From positions 1-9,746 of the forward strand of contig JAGZDD010000148.1 of NCBI GenBank assembly GCA_018369015.1: a stretch of 9,746 bases of DNA, written 5' to 3'. A program made the translations under genes and the position numbers. Position 1 is the stretch's first letter. Each line of letters begins with the position of its first letter. The notes below the pieces were generated by a model. The model was not told the DNA's origin. It made no database searches and saw nothing but the letters and a program-made list of their open reading frames with translations. Below, one piece after another: positions 1 through 6,921 of the stretch. The stretch is from Clostridiales bacterium (GTDB lineage: Bacteria > Bacillota > Clostridia > Lachnospirales > Lachnospiraceae).

Positions 1-1
1 T

Positions 2-370
2 TTAGCAAAAATTGTGTTGTGTTTAACTATTTTTACAGGTGCAGTTCTTGGAACTAATATGGAGTCATTTGCCGGAAATGCAAGTAATAGTGGTTGGGTT
101 GGAAATTATTCTTTTAGCGCGGCGGTTACTTTATCCAGCACGTATTTGAATGCTTCTCTTGGATCGAATACTGCTGATGTAAAAATCCAAGGAACTACAC
201 GTGCATATGTTGGAAATCAATTAGTAGCAAGAGATGTTTACGCCAGAACATTAGATTATTATGTATCTTTGCAGAGTGGATTATCAGGTTCTGAGAACCG
301 GTTTTATGATGTGGGTTTGCAGTATTATGTTAATAATACTTATGCAACACGTTTAACTACACTTGTTTGA
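2..370 (+). CDS. Small secreted protein, 5' end cut by window edge
   Basis: The reading frame is open from the left edge (codons from position 2), so the true start is upstream of the window. The visible N-terminus is a Sec signal peptide: a lysine, a hydrophobic stretch (IVLCLTIFTGAVLG) and a probable cleavage site after SFA, near base 76. The mature part is about 95 residues, rich in Ser, Asn, Thr, Tyr and Gly, with no cysteine and no membrane segment. Alternating polar and hydrophobic residues suggest a small all-beta domain. The gene ends 29 nt before a lipoprotein gene that is followed by an ABC ATPase and a permease. This order recalls Sec-secreted bacteriocins of the lactococcin 972 type with their dedicated ABC system, but clear family sequence similarity is not visible, so the function is unknown. 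A GTG at 14 is in frame but lies inside the signal peptide and is not a credible start. Confidence 0.75.
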   Translation, partial: LAKIVLCLTIFTGAVLGTNMESFAGNASNSGWVGNYSFSAAVTLSSTYLNASLGSNTADVKIQGTTRAYVGNQLVARDVYARTLDYYVSLQSGLSGSENRFYDVGLQYYVNNTYATRLTTLV

Positions 371-399
371 AAAAAGATATTATCGTAATGGAGAATTGA

Positions 400-1554
400 A
401 TGAAAAATAAAGTTCTTGTAATTTCGTTATGTACACTTTTAATGTGTTCCTGTAATGACATTTCACCAGAGCAAACAAGCTCTGGTGAAAATAATGTTTA
501 TCTTTCCATATCCGGCGCCAGCAGCATAGATAAATCCCAGGACGGCTATTATATCGCTGCCAACGGGCTTGTTTTTTATTATGCGCCGGAACAAAAGGAA
601 GCGATCCCTCTGTGCAATAAGGCGGACTGTGCCCATGGGGCGGATGATTTTAGCAATGCCTATTATTGTAACGCATGGTGTGATTCGGGATATATTACAT
701 TTTGGGAAGACAGTATTTATTATATTGGCAGGAACGGCGTATCTACCGGACTTTATAAAATGCAGGCGGACGGCAGCGGTTCTGAGAAAATAACAGATTT
801 GTATACTTATGAGGATTCCTATGACGGAGTGAATATAGGGTATCTCAATTATATTTATGGGAACGGGTATTGCTATTACTCTCATGCCGCATATGACGAA
901 GAAGGAACTTACCGGTTGTATTTAATGGAACTTGCTTTAAAAAAGGATGCGAAACCAGAGGTTTTAATGGAAATTCCCTGTGAAAATCAGGTTGTTGATG
1001 TTGTGAATATGTCTGTTTCCAGTCATTGGGTCACATGTGTGTGTCTTGACGAAAATGGAAATTATATGGCTTATGTGATTGACAGTGACAACAAAGAAGT
1101 TAAGCTAAAGCTGGAAAATACTTTAAGAGTATGTATGAAAGACGATGTGCTTTATTATCTTGTGCAGGGCGAAGGGATTTACAGGAGAAGTATTGGGGAT
1201 TCTAAAGGAGAATGTCTGATTCCGGAAACAACAAAAAATTTAATGCTTGGAATTGATGATGATTATATTTATCTTGATTGGAGCAGGAGCGCCGGAATCG
1301 ATGATGATTCTGAAAAAGCTGCCTTTATTGATGTTTATACATACGAGGGCGAAAAGGCCGTGAGGCTTGAAACCGCATTTATAGACGATGTGCTTAGCCG
1401 GGCATATATGGCCTCAGATTCATCATTTGTATTTTTAGGAGAGGCTCAGTCGTATTATAGCGATATTTATTTGTTAGAAAAAACGCAGCTAACAAACAGT
1501 TCGCCAGACTGGCAGACGATTTCGCTTTCACAGTGGCAGCCGGAGCAGGATTAA
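400..1554 (+). CDS. Lipoprotein, possibly beta-propeller-like, with a Cys/His cluster
   Basis: This 384-residue protein begins with a short lipoprotein signal peptide. The lipid-anchored residue is probably Cys18 (MCSC; the lipobox is atypical at -3 and -2), so the protein would sit on the outer face of the membrane. GGAG at 390-393, 6 nt from the ATG, supports the start. The body has recurring blocks of the form 'YYIAANGLVFYY', 'SIYYIGRNG', 'DDVLYYLVQGEGIYR' and 'DDYIYLDW', about 40-60 residues apart, as in beta-propeller or DUF5050-like repeats. Near the N-terminus is a cluster of Cys72, Cys77, His79, Cys90 and Cys94 (LCNKADCAH, then YYCNAWC). From memory, similar 'LCNKxxCxH...CNA' segments occur in clostridial lipoproteins; it could bind metal or form disulfides. 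The gene sits between the small secreted protein and an ABC ATPase, in a likely operon. A role in binding the secreted product or in self-protection is inference only. Confidence 0.8.
   Translation: MKNKVLVISLCTLLMCSCNDISPEQTSSGENNVYLSISGASSIDKSQDGYYIAANGLVFYYAPEQKEAIPLCNKADCAHGADDFSNAYYCNAWCDSGYITFWEDSIYYIGRNGVSTGLYKMQADGSGSEKITDLYTYEDSYDGVNIGYLNYIYGNGYCYYSHAAYDEEGTYRLYLMELALKKDAKPEVLMEIPCENQVVDVVNMSVSSHWVTCVCLDENGNYMAYVIDSDNKEVKLKLENTLRVCMKDDVLYYLVQGEGIYRRSIGDSKGECLIPETTKNLMLGIDDDYIYLDWSRSAGIDDDSEKAAFIDVYTYEGEKAVRLETAFIDDVLSRAYMASDSSFVFLGEAQSYYSDIYLLEKTQLTNSSPDWQTISLSQWQPEQD
461..490. repeat. Perfect 12-bp inverted repeat inside lipoprotein gene
   Basis: TTTCACCAGAGC (461-472) and its exact complement (479-490) flank a 6-nt loop AAACAA. 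It lies in codons 21-30, just after the lipidated Cys codon. No T-run follows, so it is not a standard terminator. It could form a stable mRNA hairpin. Confidence 0.8.
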
Positions 1555-1587
1555 TGAAAAATTATGTTGAGGGGATGAAGGGGCGCT

Positions 1588-2358
1588 ATGCTTTTAGAAA
1601 TTGTTGAATTGACGAAACGATATGGCAGTAAAACGGTTTTAAACCGTTTTACTGCGTCTTTTTCTCCGGGAATTTACGGGATTATTGGAAAAAACGGCGC
1701 CGGAAAGAGCACTTTGATGAATTTGCTGACAGATAACCTGGCCCGGTCTTCCGGAAGCATCCGGTATGACGGCGCGGAGATTCTTGACCTTGGAAGTGAC
1801 TATCGGGGGAAAATTGGTTATATGCCCCAGACGCCTTGCTGCTATGGGAGCTTTTCCGTCCGGGCATTTTTAAACTATATTGCACAGCTTAAAGGTATTT
1901 CACGCAGGCAGGCGGCCAAAGAGGTAGGGCATGTCCTGGAGGTAACTCATTTAACAGGAAATATTTCTAAAAAGATTGAACAATTATCCGGAGGTATGCG
2001 CCAGCGTGTGATGCTTGCCCAGGCGCTTCTTGGGGAACCGCTGATTTTGCTGCTGGATGAACCTACTGCAGGTCTTGACCCGGCAGAACGGTATGCCATG
2101 CGTTCTTATATTCACAGCATTTCAAAAGGAAAAATTATTTTTATTGCAACACATGTGATTAGTGACATTGAATCCATTGCAGACGAGGTCGTATTGATGA
2201 AGGATGGGAGGCTGATTTGTAAAATGCCGCCGGGGGAACTGATTAAAGAGGCTTTAACAGCCCGCAATAAAGAGGAGAAAGCCGATAGCCCGGAAAGGCA
2301 AAATCTGAAAGAAACAGAAGCTACTTTAGAGGACGCCTGCCTTTATTTTTTACAGTAA
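1588..2358 (+). CDS. ABC transporter ATP-binding protein (ABC-2 exporter type)
   Basis: This 256-residue protein is a complete stand-alone nucleotide-binding subunit on the cytoplasmic face. Walker A is GKNGAGKST (34-42), the Q-loop glutamine is Gln81 in GYMPQ, the signature is LSGGM (133-137), Walker B ends in LLLDEP with Asp157-Glu158, the D-loop is AGLD (161-164), and the H-loop is His189 (ATHV). All key residues are present, so it should be an active ATPase. The C-terminus (about 220-256) is a short charged extension ending in LEDACLYFL, a common tail in drug, lantibiotic and bacteriocin ABC-2 systems. AAGGGG at 1578-1583 is only 4 nt from the ATG; GAGGGG at 1569-1574 is an alternative. 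The gene starts 33 nt after the lipoprotein gene, and its partner is surely the large permease 94 nt downstream. Codons 13-23 carry a 31-nt palindrome, noted separately. The substrate is unknown. Confidence 0.93.
   Translation: MLLEIVELTKRYGSKTVLNRFTASFSPGIYGIIGKNGAGKSTLMNLLTDNLARSSGSIRYDGAEILDLGSDYRGKIGYMPQTPCCYGSFSVRAFLNYIAQLKGISRRQAAKEVGHVLEVTHLTGNISKKIEQLSGGMRQRVMLAQALLGEPLILLLDEPTAGLDPAERYAMRSYIHSISKGKIIFIATHVISDIESIADEVVLMKDGRLICKMPPGELIKEALTARNKEEKADSPERQNLKETEATLEDACLYFLQ
1625..1655. repeat. 31-bp near-perfect palindrome inside ABC ATPase gene
   Basis: GCAGTAAAACGGTTT (1625-1639), a single central T (1640), and the exact reverse complement (1641-1655) form a palindrome with 15-bp arms. 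It starts 37 nt after the ATPase start codon and encodes GSKTVLNRFTA-type residues that are ordinary for this protein position. Confidence 0.85.
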
Positions 2359-2452
2359 GCGGATATGCCGTGCTGTTCCATAGTGTATGAAAGCCGGGGA
2401 TTGTGCGCAGTGCCGTTACGCAGGATAGCTTTTGGAAGGGGAGGTGTTGTTT

Positions 2453-4432
2453 ATGGGGGATTTTCGCTTTGGACAAAAATGGAAGTGGCTGGGGATTGCC
2501 GGCTTTTTTTTGCTGTTGGTAAATCTGCTGTTTTTTGGCCATCATCTTTCAGAAAGAGATTTTGGAACAATCCGTTCGGTAAGCCAAAATTATGTGCAGC
2601 TTCTTGATGAGGGGCAGGGGAAAAATTACCGGGAGCTTTTGGAAAAAATACAGGATGAAGCAAAGGCTTATCGCACGCCGGAGGATTATAAAAAACTTCG
2701 CAATATGGATGTGACAAGCACCGAAGCGTTGTTATTGTTCCGTGAAAATCTGGACTATTTAATTCATTTCCGGGAGCAGTATGCGTCGGTTGTATCAAAT
2801 GCAAAGTCCATGGAAAAATTTCAGGTATTTTCCAGGGAAGGATCTTTCGCACAGAAAAATATTGAAAAAACTGTTAAAGATTATGGGAATGTCAGGAACG
2901 TTTCGCTGAGCCTTGTAAACGGGAGAAGCCTGGAAAACTTTATAGAATTTAAAGATATAGATTTCATTGTTTTTTTCGTACTAATGAGTTATCTCTATTA
3001 TAATGTTTTCTGGTTCCCGGCAGAAATGAAGGGGCTTGTTTTCTCTTTAAAAAAGGGGCGGTGGCATGAGGGGCTTTGGCAGGCTTTTTTGCGGGCCAAA
3101 GTCGCCGCAGCAGTTGTATTTTTATTTTACGGAAGTATTTTTTTTGATTCCGTGTTGTTATATGGGCGTATTGGCGATTTGGGGGCTTCCATTCAGTCGA
3201 TTTCTATTTTCAGTACATTTTGCTATGGCTTTACCATATTTCGGGTGATTCTTCAAATATTTGTTTTAAAATTTGCCCTATGGTTTTTGATTTTAGAATT
3301 TACGGTTGGACTTTGGATTTTTCTGAGAAACGTAAAATTGACGTTTGCGGCAGTTCTTTTTGCTGCTGTGTTCCAATATATATTTTGGAATATGGAGCTG
3401 GTGGTATTTCCGGCGAATTTATTAAAATATATAAATGTATGGTTTTTACTGGATGTTAAAAGCTATTACTGTGACTATCTGAATATTCATTTTTTGAATG
3501 AACCGGTATCCTCCTATGCCTTTGCTGTGGCCGCTATTTTTATTTTATGCGGGCTTTTTATGGCAGTAACGATAATAGGCTATTCATGCTTGAGGCCAGT
3601 AAGAAAAGCCGTGGAAATATTTCCCGGATTTTTTAAGCGCGTGAAATTGCCGGTAATGCCATTGTTTGTAACTGAGGCTTACAAGGTGATGTGGACACAG
3701 AAAGGAATACTTATTTTAGCGGCCTTTGTATGGCTGGAATATAATGAATTTCAAAAAACGCCTGTACAGTTTTCAACAGCAGATTCCTATATAAATTATT
3801 TGTATAAAGAATTTGGGGGAACACCAGAGGAAGAACGGCTACAGGAGCTTTATGACATGCAAACAGAGCTTCAGGTGAAAAATGAAGAAAATGAGGTTTC
3901 AGTTTTAGCACAGCAGCTTGCCGGGCTTGAGACATTTATTGGGCGCTATGAGGATTGCCTTAAGCAAAAAGACGAAGGATATTCCATTGGTATTGTCAAT
4001 CCGGCAGGATTTAATAAGCTTGTTGTGAAAGAAAATTTCTGGAAGCATGTCTATAGCTGTGTCAAGGCCATTGTTTTTATGGCGCTGCTTTTGATACAAA
4101 TGAACATGATCGAATACCGCACAGGCGTCAATCGTTTAATGCATACGAGCAGGAACGGGGAAAGGCTTGTCAGGAAAAACAAGGGCCGGATAATATGGCT
4201 GACGGTCATTGCCGCCTTGCTTCTTTTCTTTGGAACGGAATGGCTGGAAACGGGCCTATATTATCCTATAAGCGGTATGGAGTATTCACTGCGCAGTCTG
4301 CCCGCCTGCGCAGATAGCTGGTATGCCGGGCCTATATGGGGATATTTTGCGGCGCTTTATGGTATAAAGGCTGCCGTCGTTATTGGGGCGGGGGTGTTAT
4401 TGAAAAACAAAACAGCTCAAGGTATTGTCTGA
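2453..4432 (+). CDS. Large ABC-2-like permease, 659 residues
   Basis: This is a polytopic membrane protein, the probable partner of the ABC ATPase just upstream. The start was chosen at the ATG at 2453 because AAGGGGAGG (2436-2444) lies 8 nt before it; a TTG at 2432 in the same frame overlaps that site. The architecture appears to be two similar halves. Each has one membrane segment (about 13-28 and 416-428), a long polar, partly coiled extracytoplasmic stretch (about 30-167 and 429-530), and then several membrane helices (about 168-186, 216-238, 262-284, 296-312 and 354-378; then 533-551, 578-594 and 627-649). Each half has a cytoplasmic motif after its first returning helix: EMKGLVFSLKKGR near 191-203 and EYRTGVNRLMHTSRNG near 554-569. 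Large clostridial ABC permeases use a similar E-x-x-G-x-x-x-L arrangement. The protein ends right after KNKTAQGIV; relatives seem, from memory, to have one more hydrophobic helix, so the C-terminus may be shortened. The substrate is unknown, perhaps the small secreted protein or a peptide toxin. Confidence 0.82.
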   Translation: MGDFRFGQKWKWLGIAGFFLLLVNLLFFGHHLSERDFGTIRSVSQNYVQLLDEGQGKNYRELLEKIQDEAKAYRTPEDYKKLRNMDVTSTEALLLFRENLDYLIHFREQYASVVSNAKSMEKFQVFSREGSFAQKNIEKTVKDYGNVRNVSLSLVNGRSLENFIEFKDIDFIVFFVLMSYLYYNVFWFPAEMKGLVFSLKKGRWHEGLWQAFLRAKVAAAVVFLFYGSIFFDSVLLYGRIGDLGASIQSISIFSTFCYGFTIFRVILQIFVLKFALWFLILEFTVGLWIFLRNVKLTFAAVLFAAVFQYIFWNMELVVFPANLLKYINVWFLLDVKSYYCDYLNIHFLNEPVSSYAFAVAAIFILCGLFMAVTIIGYSCLRPVRKAVEIFPGFFKRVKLPVMPLFVTEAYKVMWTQKGILILAAFVWLEYNEFQKTPVQFSTADSYINYLYKEFGGTPEEERLQELYDMQTELQVKNEENEVSVLAQQLAGLETFIGRYEDCLKQKDEGYSIGIVNPAGFNKLVVKENFWKHVYSCVKAIVFMALLLIQMNMIEYRTGVNRLMHTSRNGERLVRKNKGRIIWLTVIAALLLFFGTEWLETGLYYPISGMEYSLRSLPACADSWYAGPIWGYFAALYGIKAAVVIGAGVLLKNKTAQGIV

Positions 4433-4463
4433 CCGCAATAAAAGCGGAAAAAGAAAATTTGGA

Positions 4464-4492
4464 TTGCGCTGCCCCGGCATTTCGGTTATACT
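4464..4492 (+). promoter_or_regulatory. Promoter-like sequence upstream of lipoprotein gene
   Basis: A -35-like TTGCGC (4464-4469) and a -10 box TATACT (4487-4492) are 17 nt apart, ideal for the housekeeping sigma factor, though the -35 matches only the first three bases of TTGACA. The predicted leader to the lipoprotein start is about 140 nt. The element is nearly copied at 6919-6956, which strengthens the call and suggests shared control. Confidence 0.5.
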
Positions 4493-4638
4493 GAAATTAT
4501 CATCATACTTTAATACTTTATCAAAATAAACACAGTGAGCCATTACAGAATCCGAAGCGGCTGTTAGCTCCGCGTCTATAATTTCAAAGAGTGGTTCTCT
4601 TTAGGACTATCTTAATTGCAATAAGGAGTGTCGATGTT

Positions 4639-5397
4639 ATGAGAAAAAGAATATATATCACTCTTTGTATGGCAGCGATTATTTTTTCAGGCTGCGCTGG
4701 AACACAAACGGAGTCGCTGCTGGAATTTCCGGGAATACAATGGGATATGACAATGGATGAAGTGCTGGATGCCTGTAAAATAAATCTGGAAGAGGCAGAA
4801 AGCTATGATGTTTTGGAGCGCGTTTCATCGTTTTCTGTTAAAGATTATGAAATATTTGGCGAAACAGCATCTACGGTAGAGTTCTCTTTTGTAAATCTGG
4901 AATTGGGAGAAGCCCAAAATCTTCAGGAATTTGATGCTGAGGAGATGAATGGCCAGGAACGGTTAGTTAATATTTGGGTTGAATATCCAAAAGACATTGA
5001 TTGTGATAAGGTTTTAAAGGAAATGAAGAAGATATATGGGAAATATGCACTTACTGAAATTAAAGAATTTCCTATATTTAATCCCCTTATGGGAAATGAC
5101 GAAATGCCGATTGCGGGAATTACTTATAGGGGGTCTGAGAAGATAAAGGTGTGGGGAAGCGGCACAATTGGTCAGTTTATTGACCAGGAGGAAGCGGCTG
5201 AGTTTAAGAAGCAGTGGCCAATTTATTTGACCTATTTGGATGAACGTGATTGGGAAAGCTTTTCCACAGAGGGCCGTATGGTAACAGCGGTTTATTCAGA
5301 AAACCAGGCAGGCCAGGATAATATAGTGATACAGTTTGATGCGTATAATTTGGCGGTTTATAGTGAAATAAAAGAAAATTTTTTGTCAGGTCAATAA
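4639..5397 (+). CDS. Lipoprotein of unknown function
   Basis: This 252-residue protein has a basic N-terminus (MRKR), a hydrophobic segment and a lipobox FSGC with Cys19 as the lipidated residue, so it is an exported, membrane-anchored lipoprotein. The start at 4639 is preferred because AAGGAG (4623-4628) lies 10 nt upstream and the signal peptide then has normal length; a GTG at 4591 in frame would add 16 residues and spoil it. The first mature segment, FPGIQWDMTMDEVLDAC (30-46), matches a motif I know from several small exported proteins (G-x-x-W-x-M-T-x-x-E-V); its function is not established. The rest is acidic, alpha/beta-like, with no catalytic motif I recognise. It is the first gene after a promoter-like sequence and lies 98 nt before an ABC ATPase gene, so it may belong to that transporter's transcription unit. 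Confidence 0.8.
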   Translation: MRKRIYITLCMAAIIFSGCAGTQTESLLEFPGIQWDMTMDEVLDACKINLEEAESYDVLERVSSFSVKDYEIFGETASTVEFSFVNLELGEAQNLQEFDAEEMNGQERLVNIWVEYPKDIDCDKVLKEMKKIYGKYALTEIKEFPIFNPLMGNDEMPIAGITYRGSEKIKVWGSGTIGQFIDQEEAAEFKKQWPIYLTYLDERDWESFSTEGRMVTAVYSENQAGQDNIVIQFDAYNLAVYSEIKENFLSGQ

Positions 5398-5414
5398 TGG
5401 CTATAGTCATTATT
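5393..5414. repeat. 22-bp dyad at the end of the second lipoprotein gene
   Basis: AATAATGG, a central CTATAG, then TCATTATT with one mismatched base pair give a near-symmetrical AT-rich dyad overlapping the stop codon of the lipoprotein gene. It lies about 80 nt before the second ABC ATPase start. It is more like a protein-binding dyad than a terminator, because the stem is weak and no clear T-run follows. Confidence 0.4.
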
Positions 5415-5495
5415 TAATAAGTTATAAATCATCATTGAAAATATTGCTCTAAATTTCAATAGTATCCGGTGAAAAATGTTGAGAGGGGGAATACG

Positions 5496-6218
5496 GTGAT
5501 AAGTATTGAAAACGTAGACAAGTTTTATAAGAAGAAGCAGGTATTGCATAAATTTTCTATGCAAGTACCGTTAAAAGAAAATGCAATTTTAGGACTGCTT
5601 GGCCCCAATGGTGCGGGAAAAACAACGGTTATAAAGTTAATGACAGGCTTATTGGAATATTCATCAGGAAATATAAGCGTAAGTGAGGATGAAGACTATC
5701 TGTCCTGGTGCAAAGAAAATGTCGTGCTGGTTCCCGTAGGAGAAAGGGGGCTTAGGTATAAAAATACAGTGAGGGATAATGTGATTTTCTTTTCGGCAAT
5801 GAAGGGCATTGACAGCAAAAAAGCCCGGGCTTTGCTCGATGAATATGCCGCTTTCCTGCATTTTAATACATTTTTGGACAGAAGAATAGAAACACTTTTC
5901 ACAGGAGAAAAGAAGAAAGCAATGCTGCTGTGCGGTTTATGTACGGACGTGCAGGTCATTATCATGGACGAACCGTCTAACGGCCTTGATATTGATACAC
6001 AGATGGAGATGAAAGCTTTAGTGAAAGAGCTTGCTCTGAAATACCATAAGACATTTATTATTTCATCCCATGATTTGTCTTTTTTAGACGGCCTGGCGGA
6101 TAAATCTATCTTTTTGTTTAACGGGCGAAATGCCGGAGAAATCAAAGGGCACATAGGGGCGGATCAAATGAGGGAAATCTATATGCAAAAAAAGCTGGAA
6201 GCGGAGAACTTTATATGA
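5496..6218 (+). CDS. ABC transporter ATP-binding protein with degenerate signature
   Basis: This 240-residue nucleotide-binding subunit is of the NatA/BcrA-like stand-alone type. The GTG start at 5496 is chosen because GAGAGGGGG (5481-5489) lies 6 nt upstream; a GTG at 5469 in frame has no such site. Walker A is GPNGAGKTT (36-44), Walker B ends VIIMDE (Asp158, Glu159), the D-loop is SNGLD (161-165) and the H-loop is SSH with His192. Two motifs deviate: the Q-loop position reads VPVGERG (80-86) without the usual Gln, and the signature is LFTGE (134-138) instead of LSGGQ, so the conserved Ser is Phe. Some ABC-2 ATPases carry 'STGE(K/R)' variants, so the protein may still work. Its stop codon overlaps the start of the permease gene (ATGA at 6215-6218), showing translational coupling. 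That permease is broken, so this ATPase may be orphaned or decaying. Confidence 0.9.
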   Translation: MISIENVDKFYKKKQVLHKFSMQVPLKENAILGLLGPNGAGKTTVIKLMTGLLEYSSGNISVSEDEDYLSWCKENVVLVPVGERGLRYKNTVRDNVIFFSAMKGIDSKKARALLDEYAAFLHFNTFLDRRIETLFTGEKKKAMLLCGLCTDVQVIIMDEPSNGLDIDTQMEMKALVKELALKYHKTFIISSHDLSFLDGLADKSIFLFNGRNAGEIKGHIGADQMREIYMQKKLEAENFI

Positions 6219-6855
6219 AGGGGATCATTAATGCTATAAAATGGGAAGTTATTTTAGATTTTAAAGAATATTTAAGATATAGAATCGGGTTATTGATGGA
6301 TTTCATCATATTTACAGGATGATTTCATCAGAATTGTCACAGGGGATTTTCGAGATGCGCTTGCAGTCGAAGTATTCTGTGGCGGTAATATTATTTTTCA
6401 GGCTTATCATTAGCTGTTTGGTCCACCTGGTGACTTATGTGGGAGTGCTTGGCTTTAGCTGCATTGTGATTGATTATCGGATTCAGGATTTATATGCCGT
6501 GGTTCTTGCGATTATTGTAAGCTTTCCGGCGCTTGTGGGGATGTATGGAATCGGCTTAATCTTTGGAAGTATATGTATTTGTGAAAAAAAGGTCGGTTCG
6601 CTGATTATCGTTGTCCAGACTATTTTGCTTTTTGTTACAAATACATTATCGCCGTCACGGAGTATATGGATTTATGGAATCCCATTTGCGGCAGGGATTG
6701 ATATTGTAAGAAATATTTATATGGGAAATAAGGTCTTACCAAGGGATATTGTGATTTATATTCTGGTTAATGTGCTATGGTTTATTATTGGGAGCCTTTG
6801 CTTTAAAAAGGCGTTAAGCTATGAAAAGAAATACGGCGCGTTTGACAGCTATTAG
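6215..6855 (+). pseudogene. ABC-2 permease, broken by internal deletion and frameshift
   Basis: The 5' part (6215-6322) starts at an ATG overlapping the ATPase stop, with GGAG at 6203-6206, and encodes 35 residues starting MKGIINAIKWEV and ending DFIIFTG. That is a typical N-terminus of a NatB-like ABC-2 permease, running into its first helix, where a TGA interrupts it. The remaining protein resumes in another frame at 6319 as a 178-residue product. It begins with ISSELSQGIFEM, the E-x-x-x-G-x-F-E cytoplasmic motif that in relatives follows the second helix. It continues with four membrane segments (about 22-48, 58-84, 94-111, 143-163) and ends SYEKKYGAFDSY, the usual C-terminal pattern. The end of helix 1, the external loop and helix 2 (roughly 40-60 residues) are missing, so an out-of-frame deletion is the simplest reading. 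The TGA overlaps an ATG (ATGA, 6319-6322), so the C-terminal part might still be translated by coupling. Confidence 0.75.
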
Positions 6856-6921
6856 AACTTGTTGTTTTTTACATTGAGAACCGTCACTGTTTCACATTGA
6901 GAACTGTTGTTTTTTCACATT
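6853..6921. repeat. Three tandem 23-bp direct repeats
   Basis: Units at 6853-6875, 6876-6898 and 6899-6921 each follow the pattern (T/G)AGAACYGT, a T-rich middle, then (C)ACATT. Units 1 and 3 are nearly identical apart from single-base shifts; unit 2 has a diverged middle. The period is exactly 23 bp for the ACATTG core (6871, 6894, 6917). The first unit overlaps the stop codon of the broken permease and the last abuts the -35 box. They could be activator or repressor sites, or the iterated end of an IS21-like element; neither is proven. Confidence 0.75.

Noticed and set aside
463..885. 140-codon open frame on the - strand
   Set aside because: It lies wholly inside the well-supported lipoprotein gene, has no ribosome binding site and no recognisable domain.
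2365..2607. 80-codon frame on the + strand overlapping the permease start
   Set aside because: It has no good start signal and overlaps the permease gene, whose binding site and signal-like first helix are convincing; composition looks random (Cys/Arg-rich).
4434..4448. CCGC-N7-GCGG small stem after the large permease gene, as a terminator
   Set aside because: The stem is only 4 bp and is followed by A, not T, so it does not look like a terminator on the + strand.
4577..4582. Perfect TATAAT hexamer upstream of the second lipoprotein gene
   Set aside because: No acceptable -35 hexamer lies 16-18 nt upstream; the TTGCGC/TATACT pair at 4464-4492 with its copy at 6920 is better supported.
5696..6154. 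152-codon open frame on the - strand
   Set aside because: It is the antisense of the ABC ATPase, where conserved motifs prove the + strand frame.
6853..6921. Tandem repeats as a CRISPR array
   Set aside because: The units are contiguous with no unique spacers and only three copies, so it is not a CRISPR array.
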